Position numbers and translations under genes: made by a program. From positions 1,550,001-1,614,000 of the forward strand of contig CAVPFL010000002.1 in assembly GCA_963703745.1 (NCBI GenBank): DNA of 64,000 nucleotides, written 5' to 3'. The number at the start of each line of letters is the position of its first letter. Position 1 is the stretch's first letter. Shown one piece after another: positions 51,723-61,275 of this stretch. The notes under the pieces are model-generated. The model saw only the letters and a list, made by a program, of their open reading frames with translations. It ran no database searches and had not been told where the DNA came from. The DNA comes from AP-15 sp963703745. Lineage in GTDB: Bacteria; Pseudomonadota; Alphaproteobacteria; ATCC43930; CGMCC-115725.

Positions 51723-52948
51723 TCAATTACTGAACGATCTTGAAATGTAGCATTCGTTTGGGCCCAGGAGTTTGAAGGCCTCTTCCCCCGGGATCACTGC
51801 GATCTGCTTGTAGTAGTCCCACGGACCGCGCGATTCCGATGGCGACGTGACCTCAAACAAATACATGTCACGAACGAGCGTCCAATCCTCGCGGATGTGG
51901 CCGTGTTTGGTCATGAAGTCATTGACCGGGGTCGCCTTCATCTCCTTTATTACGGTGGGGCCGTCGTCGGCGCCCGTCGCCTTGATCGCCGCGAGATAGT
52001 GCATGATCGAGCCGTACACCCCGGCCTGCACCATCGTCGGCTCGCGCTTCATCCGGTCGAAAAAACGCTTCGACCAGGCCCGCGTAGCGTTATTCTGATC
52101 CCAATAAAAGGCTGATGTCAGTTGCAGTCCTTGCGCGGTCTGTAGGCCGAGGCTGTGGACGTCGGAAATGAAGAGCAGCAGCGCGACGAGCCTCTGTCCG
52201 CCCTGCGCAATACCAAGCTTGGTGGCCTGCTTGATCGAGTTGATCGTGTCGCCGCCGGCATTGGCAAGACCGATGGATTCTTTCCCCCGAAACCTGCGCC
52301 TTCGATAGGAAGGGTGCGAAATCCCTGGTCCCGAGCGGCGCCCGGACCGAGCCCAGAACCGAGCCGCCGTTTTGCCTGATCACTTTTCTCGTATTGCGCT
52401 CGAGGTCGTAGCCAAAGGCATAATCCGCGGTGATGAAGAACCAAGTATCCCCGCCGGATTCGACAACTGTACGGCCAGTGCCGTTTGCCAAGGCCAAATC
52501 GTCGTAAGTCCAATGAACCGTGGTCGGCGAGCAAGCCTTCCCGGTGAGGTCGGCGTCGGCAGCGCCCGAGATCAGCAAGACCTTATTCCTGTTGTGCGCG
52601 ACCTCCTGGATGGCGAGGGCTACGTTCGAAGTCGACGCGCCGGCGATCGCGTCTAAGTAATTATAACCAAACCATTGATTGGCAATTCCCACGCCAACGT
52701 CGGGGTTGTTCTTGTGATCGGCGCTGAGCAGCTCGATTTTCTTACCGTTTAACGGTCCCGCCGAAATCGGCAATCGCCATTCGCGCCGCCTCGAGCGACC
52801 CCGCTCCACCGATGTCGGAGTAAATGCCGGACATGTCGCTAAGTACACCGATCTTGACGGCAGTACCCAATGAGAAGACCTCCTGGCCAGAGGCTGTGCC
52901 TGTCAGCACCAAGCAGGCGCCAAAACCGATTATCGCGGCAAGTCGCAT
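51723..52948 (-). pseudogene. Branched-chain amino-acid-type ABC binding protein, frameshifted
   Basis: Periplasmic binding protein (type I fold, Liv family). Starts MRLAAIIGFGACLVLTG with a signal peptide, then IGVLSDMSGIYSDIGGAGSL. A shift near 52745-52755 is needed to reach NGKKIELLSADHKNNPDVGV and VHWTYDDLALANGTG, FFITADYAFGYDLERNT. A second shift near 52290 leads to IGLANAGGDTINSIKQATKL and DVHSLGLQTAQGLQ, then DRMKREPTMVQAGVYGSI to the end. Three pieces in all, so the gene is dead unless the sequence is wrong. No permease or ATPase of the Liv type is nearby. Confidence 0.85.
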
Positions 52949-53149
52949 CGGAATTCCCTTCTGGGTCGCTCTCACACCTCGACATAATTCTGAAACCTGT
53001 CGAGGTTCTGAGCAATATCTCGTTCTGACCCCATTTGGTGGCGCGGGCGTCGCACTGCGCAGTGAGCGACAGTATCCCCGAAAGATCTGCCGGGAGGCGG
53101 GATCGAGACTTTAGGTGTATTTGGCTCGCCAGTGAGGGCTTCGGTGCGC

Positions 53150-54250
53150 TCACTCCGGCCGTTCGAGCTCTTCGATCGCGGCCTTCAGGAAACGCGCCGC
53201 CTCGCCGCCGGTGACCGCACGATGGTCGAAGGTCAGCGACAATGGCAGGAGGCGATGCGCGACGAGCCTGCCGTCGGCCACGACCGCACGCGCCGCGATG
53301 CGACCGGCGCCGAGGATCGCAACTTGCGGCGGTACGATCACGAGTGCGGCGAACCGTCCCCCGAACATGCCAAAATTCGACAAGGTGATGGTCTGGCCGC
53401 GCAGTTCGGCGAGCGGCACCGAGCGCGCCCGCACGTCCCGTTTCATTGCTTCGACGCCGCGCCGTAGATCGGCGGCATCGCGGCCGCCGACATTGCGCAG
53501 CACCGGCACGAAGAGCCCGTCCCCGGTATCGACTGCCAAACCCAGATCGATCTGTTTGACCAGCCGGCGTTCCATGTTGCGCCCGTCGTACCAAGCGTTG
53601 AGCTCGGGAACTGCGGTGCAGCCGGCGACAACAGCGCGGACCAGCCGGATCGTCGTGTCGCTGCCCGGCGCCCAAGCTTCGATATCGGCCTCGTCGGACA
53701 CCGTTGCCGGGACGATTTCGGCGTGCGAGCGCGTCATGTTGACGGCCATCGCCCGGCGCACGCCGGCGAGCGGCTCGGCCGGGCCGGCCTCGGTTAATGT
53801 CCGCGCCGCGCGCTCGACATCTGCACTGGTCACGGCACCGCCGGGGCCGCTCGCCGCGACGATCTTCAAATCGACCCCGAGGCGCTGCGCCAATGCCCGC
53901 ACCGCGGGTGTAGCTCTAACGGCGCCGGCGCCCGCCGGCGCCGCTTCTGCGGCCCGGGCTGCTGGCGCGGTTGCGGCGGCGAGTTCGCCAACCACCGTGC
54001 CCGTATCGGCGCGCGGGCCTTCGTCGAATTCGACCAAGGCGGCGCCGACCTTGACTCGCTCGCCCGGCTGAGCGCGGAGCCGGGCGATCCGGCCGGATTG
54101 CGGCGACGGCACCTCGACTACAGCCTTCTCGGTCTCGACCGAGACGAGCGGCTGGTCGGCCACGACATGATCACCTTCGGCGACATGCCAGGCGACGAGC
54201 TCTGCCTCTTGCAGGCCTTCACCAAGATCAGGGAGGACAAAAATGCTCAT
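53150..54250 (-). CDS. Dihydrolipoamide acyltransferase (E2)
   Basis: E2 of a 2-oxoacid dehydrogenase complex, 366 residues. One lipoyl domain with the lipoylated lysine in VETEKAVVEV (near residue 43), a short Ala/Pro linker, a peripheral-subunit-binding domain (ATPAVRALAQRLGVDL...GGAVTSADVERA) and the catalytic core with FGMFGGRFAALVIVPPQVAI and the active-site His in LTFDHRAVTGGEAARFL. The order fits pyruvate or branched-chain complexes; which one is not decided. E1beta ends four bases upstream. No E3 gene is in the window. Confidence 0.93.
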   Translation of the reverse strand: MSIFVLPDLGEGLQEAELVAWHVAEGDHVVADQPLVSVETEKAVVEVPSPQSGRIARLRAQPGERVKVGAALVEFDEGPRADTGTVVGELAAATAPAARAAEAAPAGAGAVRATPAVRALAQRLGVDLKIVAASGPGGAVTSADVERAARTLTEAGPAEPLAGVRRAMAVNMTRSHAEIVPATVSDEADIEAWAPGSDTTIRLVRAVVAGCTAVPELNAWYDGRNMERRLVKQIDLGLAVDTGDGLFVPVLRNVGGRDAADLRRGVEAMKRDVRARSVPLAELRGQTITLSNFGMFGGRFAALVIVPPQVAILGAGRIAARAVVADGRLVAHRLLPLSLTFDHRAVTGGEAARFLKAAIEELERPE

Positions 54251-54254
54251 GGCT

Positions 54255-55235
54255 TTATTGATAGGCTAATACCCGCCGCACCGCGGCAAGGATGCGGGCC
54301 TCGCTCGGCAGATAATGTTGCTCGAGCCGCGGCAGCGGCATGACCGTGTCCCAGCCAGCGACCCGCTCGATCGGGGCGAGCAGCGAAACGAGCCCGCGCT
54401 CGGCGATCCTCGCGGCGATCTCGGCACCAAACCCGCCGGTTAGCGGCGCTTCGTGGACGATAACGCAGCGGCCGGTCTTCGCGACCGATTCGAGGACGCT
54501 GTCGCTATCAAGCGGCTTCAAGGTCGCGACGTCGATGACTTCGGCGCTGACCCCCTCGGCGGCCAGCGTGTCGGCAGCGGTCAGAGTCTCCTTGATCATA
54601 GCCCCCCAGGTCACGAGCGTGATGTCGGCGCCCTCGCGCAGCACAAAGCAGCGGTCGAGCGGCAATGCCGCACCATCGTCCTCAACCTCCTCCCGCGACG
54701 CGCGGTAAAGCCGGGTCGGTTCGAGAAAGACGACCGGGTCGGGGTCGCGGATGGCAGCGAGCAGCAAGCCATAGGCGCGGGCCGGCGAGGACGGGATCAC
54801 GACGCGCAGACCCGGAACGTGAGCAAACATCGCCTCCGGGCTCTCGGAATGGTGCTCGATGGCGCGGATGCCGCCGCCCGCCGGCGACCGCACGACCATC
54901 GGGCAGCTCAGCCGCCCGCGCGTTCGGGTGCGCAGGCGCGAGGCATGGTTTACCAGCTGGTCGATCGCCGGATAGATGAAGCCGGTGAATTGGATCTCCA
55001 CAACCGGGCGGAAGCCCTGAGCGGCGAGCCCGACCGATAGCCCGGCGATCGCGTTCTCGGCGAGCGGCGTGTCAAGCACGCGATCCGTCCCGAAGCGCTT
55101 CAGGAGCCCATCAGTCGCGCGGAATACACCACCCTCGGCGGCGACATCTTCGCCGAGGACGAGGACGTTGGCGTCCTCGGCCATGGCCCGGGCGAGGGCC
55201 AAATTGACGGCTTGGACGAGATTGATCTCGGGCAC
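54255..55235 (-). CDS. 2-oxoacid dehydrogenase E1 beta subunit
   Basis: 326 residues. The TPP- and partner-binding beta chain with LVQAVNLALARAMAED, LGEDVAAEGGVFRATDGL, DTPLAENAIAGLSVGLAAQG, EIQFTGFIYPAIDQLVNH and the C-terminal transketolase domain (DITLVTWGAMIKETL, DVATLKPLDSDSVLESVAKT). The GTG at 55235 (PEINLVQ) lies five bases after the E1alpha stop; the longer frame lies inside E1alpha. The middle gene of the E1alpha-E1beta-E2 operon. Confidence 0.95.
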   Translation of the reverse strand: MPEINLVQAVNLALARAMAEDANVLVLGEDVAAEGGVFRATDGLLKRFGTDRVLDTPLAENAIAGLSVGLAAQGFRPVVEIQFTGFIYPAIDQLVNHASRLRTRTRGRLSCPMVVRSPAGGGIRAIEHHSESPEAMFAHVPGLRVVIPSSPARAYGLLLAAIRDPDPVVFLEPTRLYRASREEVEDDGAALPLDRCFVLREGADITLVTWGAMIKETLTAADTLAAEGVSAEVIDVATLKPLDSDSVLESVAKTGRCVIVHEAPLTGGFGAEIAARIAERGLVSLLAPIERVAGWDTVMPLPRLEQHYLPSEARILAAVRRVLAYQ

Positions 55236-55240
55236 CGCCG

Positions 55241-56383
55241 TCACTCCTGCAACCCGCCGAGCGCCGCATCGCGTTGCTCTACGAGGTCCTTGGGCAGCGT
55301 CTCGTAGGTAAAATCGAAAATCGTTGCCGGTCCCTGCGGCGGGGTCGCCAGGTAGGTCTCCGCCGCCTTGTCGACCTCGGCCGATACCTCGGCCAGCAGA
55401 CCCTCCTCGTCCCCTTTGGCCCACATGCTGCGGCCGACGAGGTGGTTTCGCAGCCTGGTGATCGGATCTTCGCCCCATCGGGGGCTCACATCGGAATCGC
55501 TACGGTAGCGGCGTGCATCATCAGCGGTGGTGTGATCGCTCAGCCGATAGGTCAGCGCTTCGATCAAGTGCGGCCCGCCCCCCGCCCGCGCCTTGGCGAC
55601 GGCGCGGCCGACGGCTTCGCGTACCGCGACGATATCGTTACCGTCGACCTGCTCGCCTTCGATCCCGGCGGCAATTGCCTTTTGCGCCAAAGTCTCCGCC
55701 GCGGTTTGCTGAGCGACAGGGAGCGAGATCGCCCAATGGTTGTTGTTGATGACGAAGACCAACGGTAGATGCCAGACGCCGGCGATATTGAGGGCCTCGG
55801 CGACATCCCCTTTCGACGTGGCGCCGTCGCCGAAGGCGCAGACCGCAACTCGCTTCTCACGCCTCAGCTTGAAGGCGAGCGCGACACCGACCGCGTGCGG
55901 TGCGTGGGTCCCGACCGGCACACAGATCGGAAAATCCTCGCGAGGTGCAGCAAAATCGCTGCCCCGCTCGTCGCCGCCCCAAAACAGGAAGAGCTCGACC
56001 AAGCCGACCCCGCGCCACAGCTGAGCGCCATGTTCGCGGAAACTCGGCAGGAACACGTCATCCTTGCGCATCGCCGAGGCAATCCCGACGGCCACCGCCT
56101 CCTGGCCCAGCGCCGAAGGAAAGGTGCCGAGCCGGCCTGTCCGCTGCAAAGCGACCGCCTTGGCGTCGAAGGCGCGAGCCAACACCATCGCCCGATAGAG
56201 AGCTACCATCTCGGCGCGGTCGGCGGCAAAATCCGGCAGCGGGCGAAGCGCATTGCCTTTGGGATCGAGAAACCGGCTGTAGCGGATCTCGAACCGAGCG
56301 GCCGTGACCGGGTCACTCGGCGCTTCCTGCAGGTAGGTCAATTCTGCGATTTTTTCGGCCGAGGGCATTTCACACCCAAACAT
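55241..56383 (-). CDS. 2-oxoacid dehydrogenase E1 alpha subunit
   Basis: 380 residues. The thiamine diphosphate-binding motif GDGATSKGDVAEALNIAGVW with NNN at its end lies centrally. An N-terminal region YRAMVLARAFDAKAVALQRTG and PSALGQEAVAVG, then FGWGG-like FLFWGGDERG and PVGTHAPHAVGVA are typical. The His-containing loop YRLSDHTTADDARRYR is the phosphorylation-loop equivalent. It resembles the branched-chain/pyruvate class with a long N-terminal segment. First gene of the operon, with the promoter in the gap upstream. Confidence 0.95.
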   Translation of the reverse strand: MFGCEMPSAEKIAELTYLQEAPSDPVTAARFEIRYSRFLDPKGNALRPLPDFAADRAEMVALYRAMVLARAFDAKAVALQRTGRLGTFPSALGQEAVAVGIASAMRKDDVFLPSFREHGAQLWRGVGLVELFLFWGGDERGSDFAAPREDFPICVPVGTHAPHAVGVALAFKLRREKRVAVCAFGDGATSKGDVAEALNIAGVWHLPLVFVINNNHWAISLPVAQQTAAETLAQKAIAAGIEGEQVDGNDIVAVREAVGRAVAKARAGGGPHLIEALTYRLSDHTTADDARRYRSDSDVSPRWGEDPITRLRNHLVGRSMWAKGDEEGLLAEVSAEVDKAAETYLATPPQGPATIFDFTYETLPKDLVEQRDAALGGLQE

Positions 56384-56901
56384 AATTCGCGATTGCCGAT
56401 ATGTGGTAACGCCAGCCGTCGGGCGATAGCTCCCCGCGTCAAGCTATAGCTGACCCCTCGTATCCCTGTCGGCAGGGGAAAAGCGCTTTCACGCTCCCTA
56501 AAAAGCACCCTCTCAGATCGAAAATTTTTTGTAGATCAGTAGATTAAATAGATTTGCTGGAACCTGGCCGGCAGCGGAATTTTGAGCCTGCAAAAGCGGG
56601 TTGGCAGCGGAATGGCAGGGGAATTCAGCATACGAGTTTTCTTGTACATTTTTTCATAAAATACTTTCAGTAATTGATATTATCACAAGGACGCCGGCAC
56701 CTTATTTGTCACCAGCCCAAGGCGGCACTGGGGGCACTTTGATCCGCCTTGAATCATTGCTTGCCCTTGATGCGAAGGAGCACCTCGTTGCGTAAATAAA
56801 CACAATCCCGGCCAGACCTCGTTGCAGTGTCGTCGCTCCTGCGCACGCCAGAGTCCACGGTCCCATTTCGCTAAATGCTCCTGAGGAGAGGAAGGTCGAG
56901 G
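56384..56901. other. AT-rich divergent promoter region
   Basis: About 520 bases between the divergent E1alpha gene and the Tat-exported protein. AT-rich between 56520 and 56690, with an 11-base direct repeat GGCAGCGGAAT at 56570 and 56603. No gene is recognised. Both promoters should lie here. Confidence 0.45.
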
Positions 56902-57834
56902 ATGAGCAATACATTATTGACGAGGCGCAGCGTCTTGAAGGCGACGGCCTCGGCGACGCTTACCGCGCCGCTGCTGCACCACGCCGCTGCCGCAGTCAAT
57001 CTGTCCGCCGCCGCGAGCATCATGTTCGACAGCATGGGGGCCCAGGTTCAGGTGCAGGACCAGACCGGCGATCGCTTGACTACCTGGACGAACGCGCTGG
57101 CGAAACATTATGTGGTCAGCTACACCGACTTCACACAGCCGATCGCGCCGCAGCTCCAGGGTAACGGTGGCACCTCCCTGCAGGATGTTTTCATCGTTAC
57201 CACGCATCAATATACCTTCGTCCCGAAACACCGCACGTCGCCGCGAATTCATCCGAACCCGATTCCGGCGGACTACAATTTCGGTTACTCGTATAGCGAC
57301 CTTGGCGGCATCCTAAGTTGGGTCGAGACCGGGGGCGGGCTCCTGCTGTTCGTCAACCACAGCGACTTCCCAGACGACGCACCCGGACCTTATTGGCCGA
57401 TCAATGACATCCAACTAGCGGCAGCGCTCGGTATAACCACCGCCTTCGCCGCCATTCCGCTTGCCGAATTTGCCATGGCGCCAAATCCGCGAGCACCCAG
57501 CAAGATCATAAGGAATGTCACGTCGGTCCAGGCGCTCGATTCGGGCGGTATTGTGGTAGATGGCCCTCCGAATATTACCACCAGCACGGTGCTCGTCCCG
57601 CTGCCGACAGGCTGGCAGGACAACGGGCCACTGCAATATTACAACGCCGATCTCGCTTTTGCCGTCCTATACGCGGTCGGCGCCGGCAACGTCATCGTCA
57701 TCGGCCATTCGGGCATCACGGGAAACGCGGGCACCGACTGGCCGTCCCAAGGAGAGATCGACGTCGCCGACAATTTCCGCTTTCTGATGAATTGCGTCGC
57801 CTATCTCGCCGCCGGGGCGCAGAAGGCAAGATGA
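56902..57834 (+). CDS. Tat-exported hypothetical protein
   Basis: 310 residues. Twin-arginine signal TRRSVLKATASATLTAPLLH, so it is exported folded and possibly cofactor-bound. The mature part has alternating beta and helix blocks with DVFIVTTHQYTF, GGGLLLFVNHSDFPDDA, DLAFAVLYAVGAGNVIVIGHS and NFRFLMNCVAYLA, as in ThuA- or glutamine-amidotransferase-like folds that hide a flavodoxin-type core; no catalytic Cys is obvious. Family not certain. The ATG at 56902 follows GAGG. Confidence 0.65.
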   Translation: MSNTLLTRRSVLKATASATLTAPLLHHAAAAVNLSAAASIMFDSMGAQVQVQDQTGDRLTTWTNALAKHYVVSYTDFTQPIAPQLQGNGGTSLQDVFIVTTHQYTFVPKHRTSPRIHPNPIPADYNFGYSYSDLGGILSWVETGGGLLLFVNHSDFPDDAPGPYWPINDIQLAAALGITTAFAAIPLAEFAMAPNPRAPSKIIRNVTSVQALDSGGIVVDGPPNITTSTVLVPLPTGWQDNGPLQYYNADLAFAVLYAVGAGNVIVIGHSGITGNAGTDWPSQGEIDVADNFRFLMNCVAYLAAGAQKAR

Positions 57835-58003
57835 GAAGACGGCAGAAGAAGCTGCTGCCCAGCGGTGTGACGTGGACAGGCCGGGAAGCAGCCGACCGCG
57901 ACTGGCGGCGGGCCGCGCCCTGTGCGCGACGTGTCCGGTCTACTGCCCCCTTCGATCTTGGGGGGTGAACACGACCTCGCTGTTCTGGCGAAAGGGTTTA
58001 AAA

Positions 58004-59045
58004 ATGGATGAGGTACGATTGGCTGCAGTGGCTGCCGTGCTCTTGGTGTCACAGCGAACGGCATTGGCCGGTGAAGACGCCCTGCCGTTCGCGAAGCCAA
58101 ACTTCCATGCGTTCTCACAGCAGAATGACAGCGATTTCAGCGACTACCGCCCAGTTCTCAATGCCGAAGCGACTGCGGTCTTATTCGAACGGACTTTTAA
58201 CAAGAACCCGAATTTCGCTCAACTGAATATAGCAGATCTCACAACGAATACAGTGCAACGGTTCGTCAATATCGAATCGTTTCGGCCGGACTGGTGCTGG
58301 TACCGGTCCAACGGAAGGCAGCTCGCGATCGGACCAATCGCATTTAGCAACGTGAATGGGATCTTCGTGTTCAGCGGCACCGCCCTGAGGCTGCTGCCAA
58401 AAACTGCCGGGATGGTGTATCCGTCCTGGTATCCGAACTGTCAATACATCGCCGCAGACGTCGGTGAAAACGACCAAGTCAGCGGCGAGCATCTGACCGC
58501 CCAGATCGACGCGACGAGCGGGGTGGTCGTCGCTGCGCCGTTAGCCAATAATTCGCTTTGGGCCAGCTTTGCCAGCGTCAATCAGGTCAATCCCCGCCTG
58601 ATCTCGTTTGCGGGACAGTCTAAAGCTCAATCCAATTACTATAACGAACTGCTCAACTACACCTGGGTGACCAATCGATCCACGAACCCACCGATAGTGG
58701 CGGCTGTGGACCGCAAGGCGCCTGCCGGACCAGGCTTCCTGCGAGAATTCCAGGCGCGCGCCGGTTGATGGTCGCCGGACGGTAACTGGTTCGCCTTTGA
58801 ATCGAACCGGATCTGCGATGACATCGACGGTCTGACCTATGCCATTTTCGTCCAGGATGCGGATGGTGCGAAACTGGCGATGCAGGTAACGAATTGCGAT
58901 TGGAATGCCAATCATCCGAAATGGTTTCCACCGGGGGTCGACCGGCAACAAGACGCTGCTGATCGCCGCCGTGGCTAACCCGGGCGAAGGCGAGCCATTC
59001 CACATTGCTATCCTCGACGTGACCTCCTTCGTCCAGAGCCCTTGA
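58004..59045 (+). pseudogene. Exported beta-propeller (PD40/TolB-like) protein with an in-frame TGA
   Basis: Signal peptide (VRLAAVAAVLLVSQRTALAG), then repeats of the WD/PD40 type: NDSDFSDYRPVLNAEATAV, ...AGMVYPSWYPNCQYIA. TGA at 58766-58768 follows LREFQARAG, and the same frame then reads WSPDGNWFAFESNRI, the classic PD40 blade, followed by YAIFVQDADG. Another shift near 58935 leads to NKTLLIAAVANPGEGEPF and ILDVTSFVQSP, stop at 59045. Two lesions, so likely inactive. Start ATG 58004. Confidence 0.7.
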
Positions 59046-59116
59046 GTGCCAGGGGTCGCCCAGTGTCATCGATACGGCCGCTGGCATAAGACACGACCAA
59101 CCCAAGGAGAATAGTC

Positions 59117-60550
59117 ATGCTATCGCGCCGCGCCTTGATGGTTTCCGCCTTTGCGGCGGTAGCGATTCGCCCTTCAATGGCTCGGGCCGAGGGCGCGTCT
59201 GCGCCAATGCCGGACCAAAGCGCCACCCCGGCCACTTTGCTCCAGCTGCAACGCCGAACAATCGAGGTGAACGGTAAATCCGCCTCGGTGTTCGGCATCC
59301 GCCAGTCTGACGGCACTGCCGGCATCGTAACCGAGGTCGGAAGGCCGTTCCGCGTTCACCTCGAAAACAACATCGATCAGCCGAGCCTGATCCACTGGCA
59401 TGGCCTCACTCCGCCTTGGCAGCAGGACGGCGTGCCCGGCATCTCCGGACCACCATTACCACCGGGCGGCAGCGCCGATTACGACTTCCCGTTGCGCTTT
59501 GGTGGCACCTTTTGGATGCACTCCCACCAAGGACTGCAGGAGCAGTCGCTGTTGCTCGCGCCGTTGATCATCCATGACGACCGCGATCGGCCCGGCGAGC
59601 AGGAAATCGTCCTAATGCTCAACGATTTCAGCTTCACGCCACCGGAGGAGATTTTTGCCGGGCTGAAGAAAAGCGGCGGCATGCCAAAGATGGCGAGCGC
59701 GGCGGCACCGGCAGCACCGACGGTTGGCATGGCCCGAGGCGCGGGACCCGATTTGAACGACGTCAAATACGACGCCTTTCTCGCTAATGACCGCACGCTC
59801 GCCGACCCCGAGGTGATCAAGGTCGATCCGGGCGGGAACGTGCTGCTGCGCGTGATCAACGGCTCATCGATGAGCAACTATCACCTCAATCTCGGTGAGC
59901 TCAAAGGCGAGCTAATTGCCGTAGACGGGTTCCGGACCGCACCGGTGGTGGCGCACCGTTTCCCGATCGCTGCCGCGCAGCGGCTCGACATCCGCCTTGC
60001 GCTTCCCCGCCAGCCCCATCCGGTGCTCGCCGTGCTGGAAGGCGACCGGCGCCAAACCGGCATCGTACTGGCAGCCGGCGGCGCGGCGATAGCACGCATC
60101 CCCGACACGACAAGCACAGCGTCGTCCCCGCTGACGCTCGATCTCGAACGCCGCTTACACGCGGCTGAGCCATTAAAGCCGCGCAAGGCAGACCGCGTGC
60201 ACACCCTGTACCTTACGGGAGACATGGCGCGCTACATCTGGTCGATCAACAACGTCGCCTGGAACAAGGACGTCCCGCCGTTGCCGATCGCCAAAGGCGA
60301 ACGGGTGGAGGTGGTGATGATTAACCGGACCGGGATGCCGCATCCGATGCACCTGCACGGGCACGAGTTCCAGGTCGTCGAGATCGATGGAAAGCGGTTT
60401 CCGGGCGCAGTGCGCGACACCGTGCTGGTCACACCGGGCCGTCGCGTGGTCGTCGCCTTCGATGCCAACAATCCAGGGCTGTGGGCCTTCCACTGCCATC
60501 TGCTGTATCACCTCGACGCGGGTATGTTCACGACGTTCCGGTACGTCTAG
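59117..60550 (+). CDS. Multicopper oxidase (CueO/CopA-like)
   Basis: 477 residues, with a Tat-like signal (SRRALMVSAFAAVA). The four copper-binding motifs are present: HWHG at 93-96, HSH at 135-137, HPMHLHGH and HCHLLYHLDAGM near the C-terminus, so T1 and trinuclear sites are complete. The mid-region has a Met/Ala/Pro-rich insert (GGMPKMASAAAPAAP) as in copper-resistance oxidases. It probably oxidises Cu(I) or phenolics in the periplasm. Its TAG overlaps the GTG of the MgtC-like gene by one base. Confidence 0.93.
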   Translation: MLSRRALMVSAFAAVAIRPSMARAEGASAPMPDQSATPATLLQLQRRTIEVNGKSASVFGIRQSDGTAGIVTEVGRPFRVHLENNIDQPSLIHWHGLTPPWQQDGVPGISGPPLPPGGSADYDFPLRFGGTFWMHSHQGLQEQSLLLAPLIIHDDRDRPGEQEIVLMLNDFSFTPPEEIFAGLKKSGGMPKMASAAAPAAPTVGMARGAGPDLNDVKYDAFLANDRTLADPEVIKVDPGGNVLLRVINGSSMSNYHLNLGELKGELIAVDGFRTAPVVAHRFPIAAAQRLDIRLALPRQPHPVLAVLEGDRRQTGIVLAAGGAAIARIPDTTSTASSPLTLDLERRLHAAEPLKPRKADRVHTLYLTGDMARYIWSINNVAWNKDVPPLPIAKGERVEVVMINRTGMPHPMHLHGHEFQVVEIDGKRFPGAVRDTVLVTPGRRVVVAFDANNPGLWAFHCHLLYHLDAGMFTTFRYV

Positions 60551-61017
60551 TGCCGAGCATTTTCGGCCTGTGGGGCGACAGCCTCGACCATCTTGTCCAT
60601 CTGCTGCTGGCGTTCGTTCTCGCGTTGCCGATCGGGTGGCATCGGGCGCGCGAGGAGCAGAGCGCCGGCCTGCGCACCTTCCCGTTGGTTGCGATGGCCA
60701 GCTGCGGTCTGGTGCAGACTGCGATATCGGTGATTGGAGTCAGCGTTCCCAATAACGCAAATATCCTGCAGGGCGTGGTCACCGGTATCGGTTTCATCGG
60801 TGCAGGCGCAATCATCCGGCAAGGCGATTTCACAACGGGTCACGCTACGGCGGCCAGCATATGGACCGTCGGAATCATGGGCGCGGCAGTCGGCTATGGC
60901 TACTACGACATCGGGATCATTCTGACTGCAGCCAACCTTGCTATTCTATTGATCCGAGCTCCGTTCCGGGGTCCAGTAGCGCAATCGGATGCCCCAAGCG
61001 ACCGTCGAGCGGACTGA
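60550..61017 (+). CDS. MgtC/SapB-family membrane protein
   Basis: 155 residues with four to five membrane helices. The family core is LALPIGWHRAREEQSAGLRTF (the MgtC N-terminal motif with Gly and Arg), then GIGFIGAGAIIRQGD and TAASIWTVGIMGAAVGYG. The GTG at 60550 overlaps the multicopper oxidase stop, so the two are translationally coupled. Its function, often linked to acid or Mg2+ limitation, is not clear in this context. Confidence 0.85.
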   Translation: MPSIFGLWGDSLDHLVHLLLAFVLALPIGWHRAREEQSAGLRTFPLVAMASCGLVQTAISVIGVSVPNNANILQGVVTGIGFIGAGAIIRQGDFTTGHATAASIWTVGIMGAAVGYGYYDIGIILTAANLAILLIRAPFRGPVAQSDAPSDRRAD

Positions 61018-61275
61018 AGAAGAGTGCGGGAATACTAGTACGATGTCATTCGATGAAGTCGGTTAACCGAGTGCGTCGGTCCTAGAGCGACCGGACGCCA
61101 GCGCCGATCCTCTTTGCCGTCCAGCAAAGGAGTAGCAACGGGGATCGCGTGTCGCCGCAGCCGCCGCCGCGATTGGCCTACGGATGGGCGGTCCCGGTGA
61201 ATAGCTCGGTCCACGACTCTCGGGCGATCACCACTAGCTGCACGGCCGTGCTACGCATAGCCATAGAGGTGTGAG

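Noticed and set aside
58766..58768. Possible selenocysteine TGA in the propeller gene
   Set aside because: No selenoprotein family fits, the following WSPDG is a structural blade motif, no SECIS-like hairpin was evident right after it, and a second frameshift follows.
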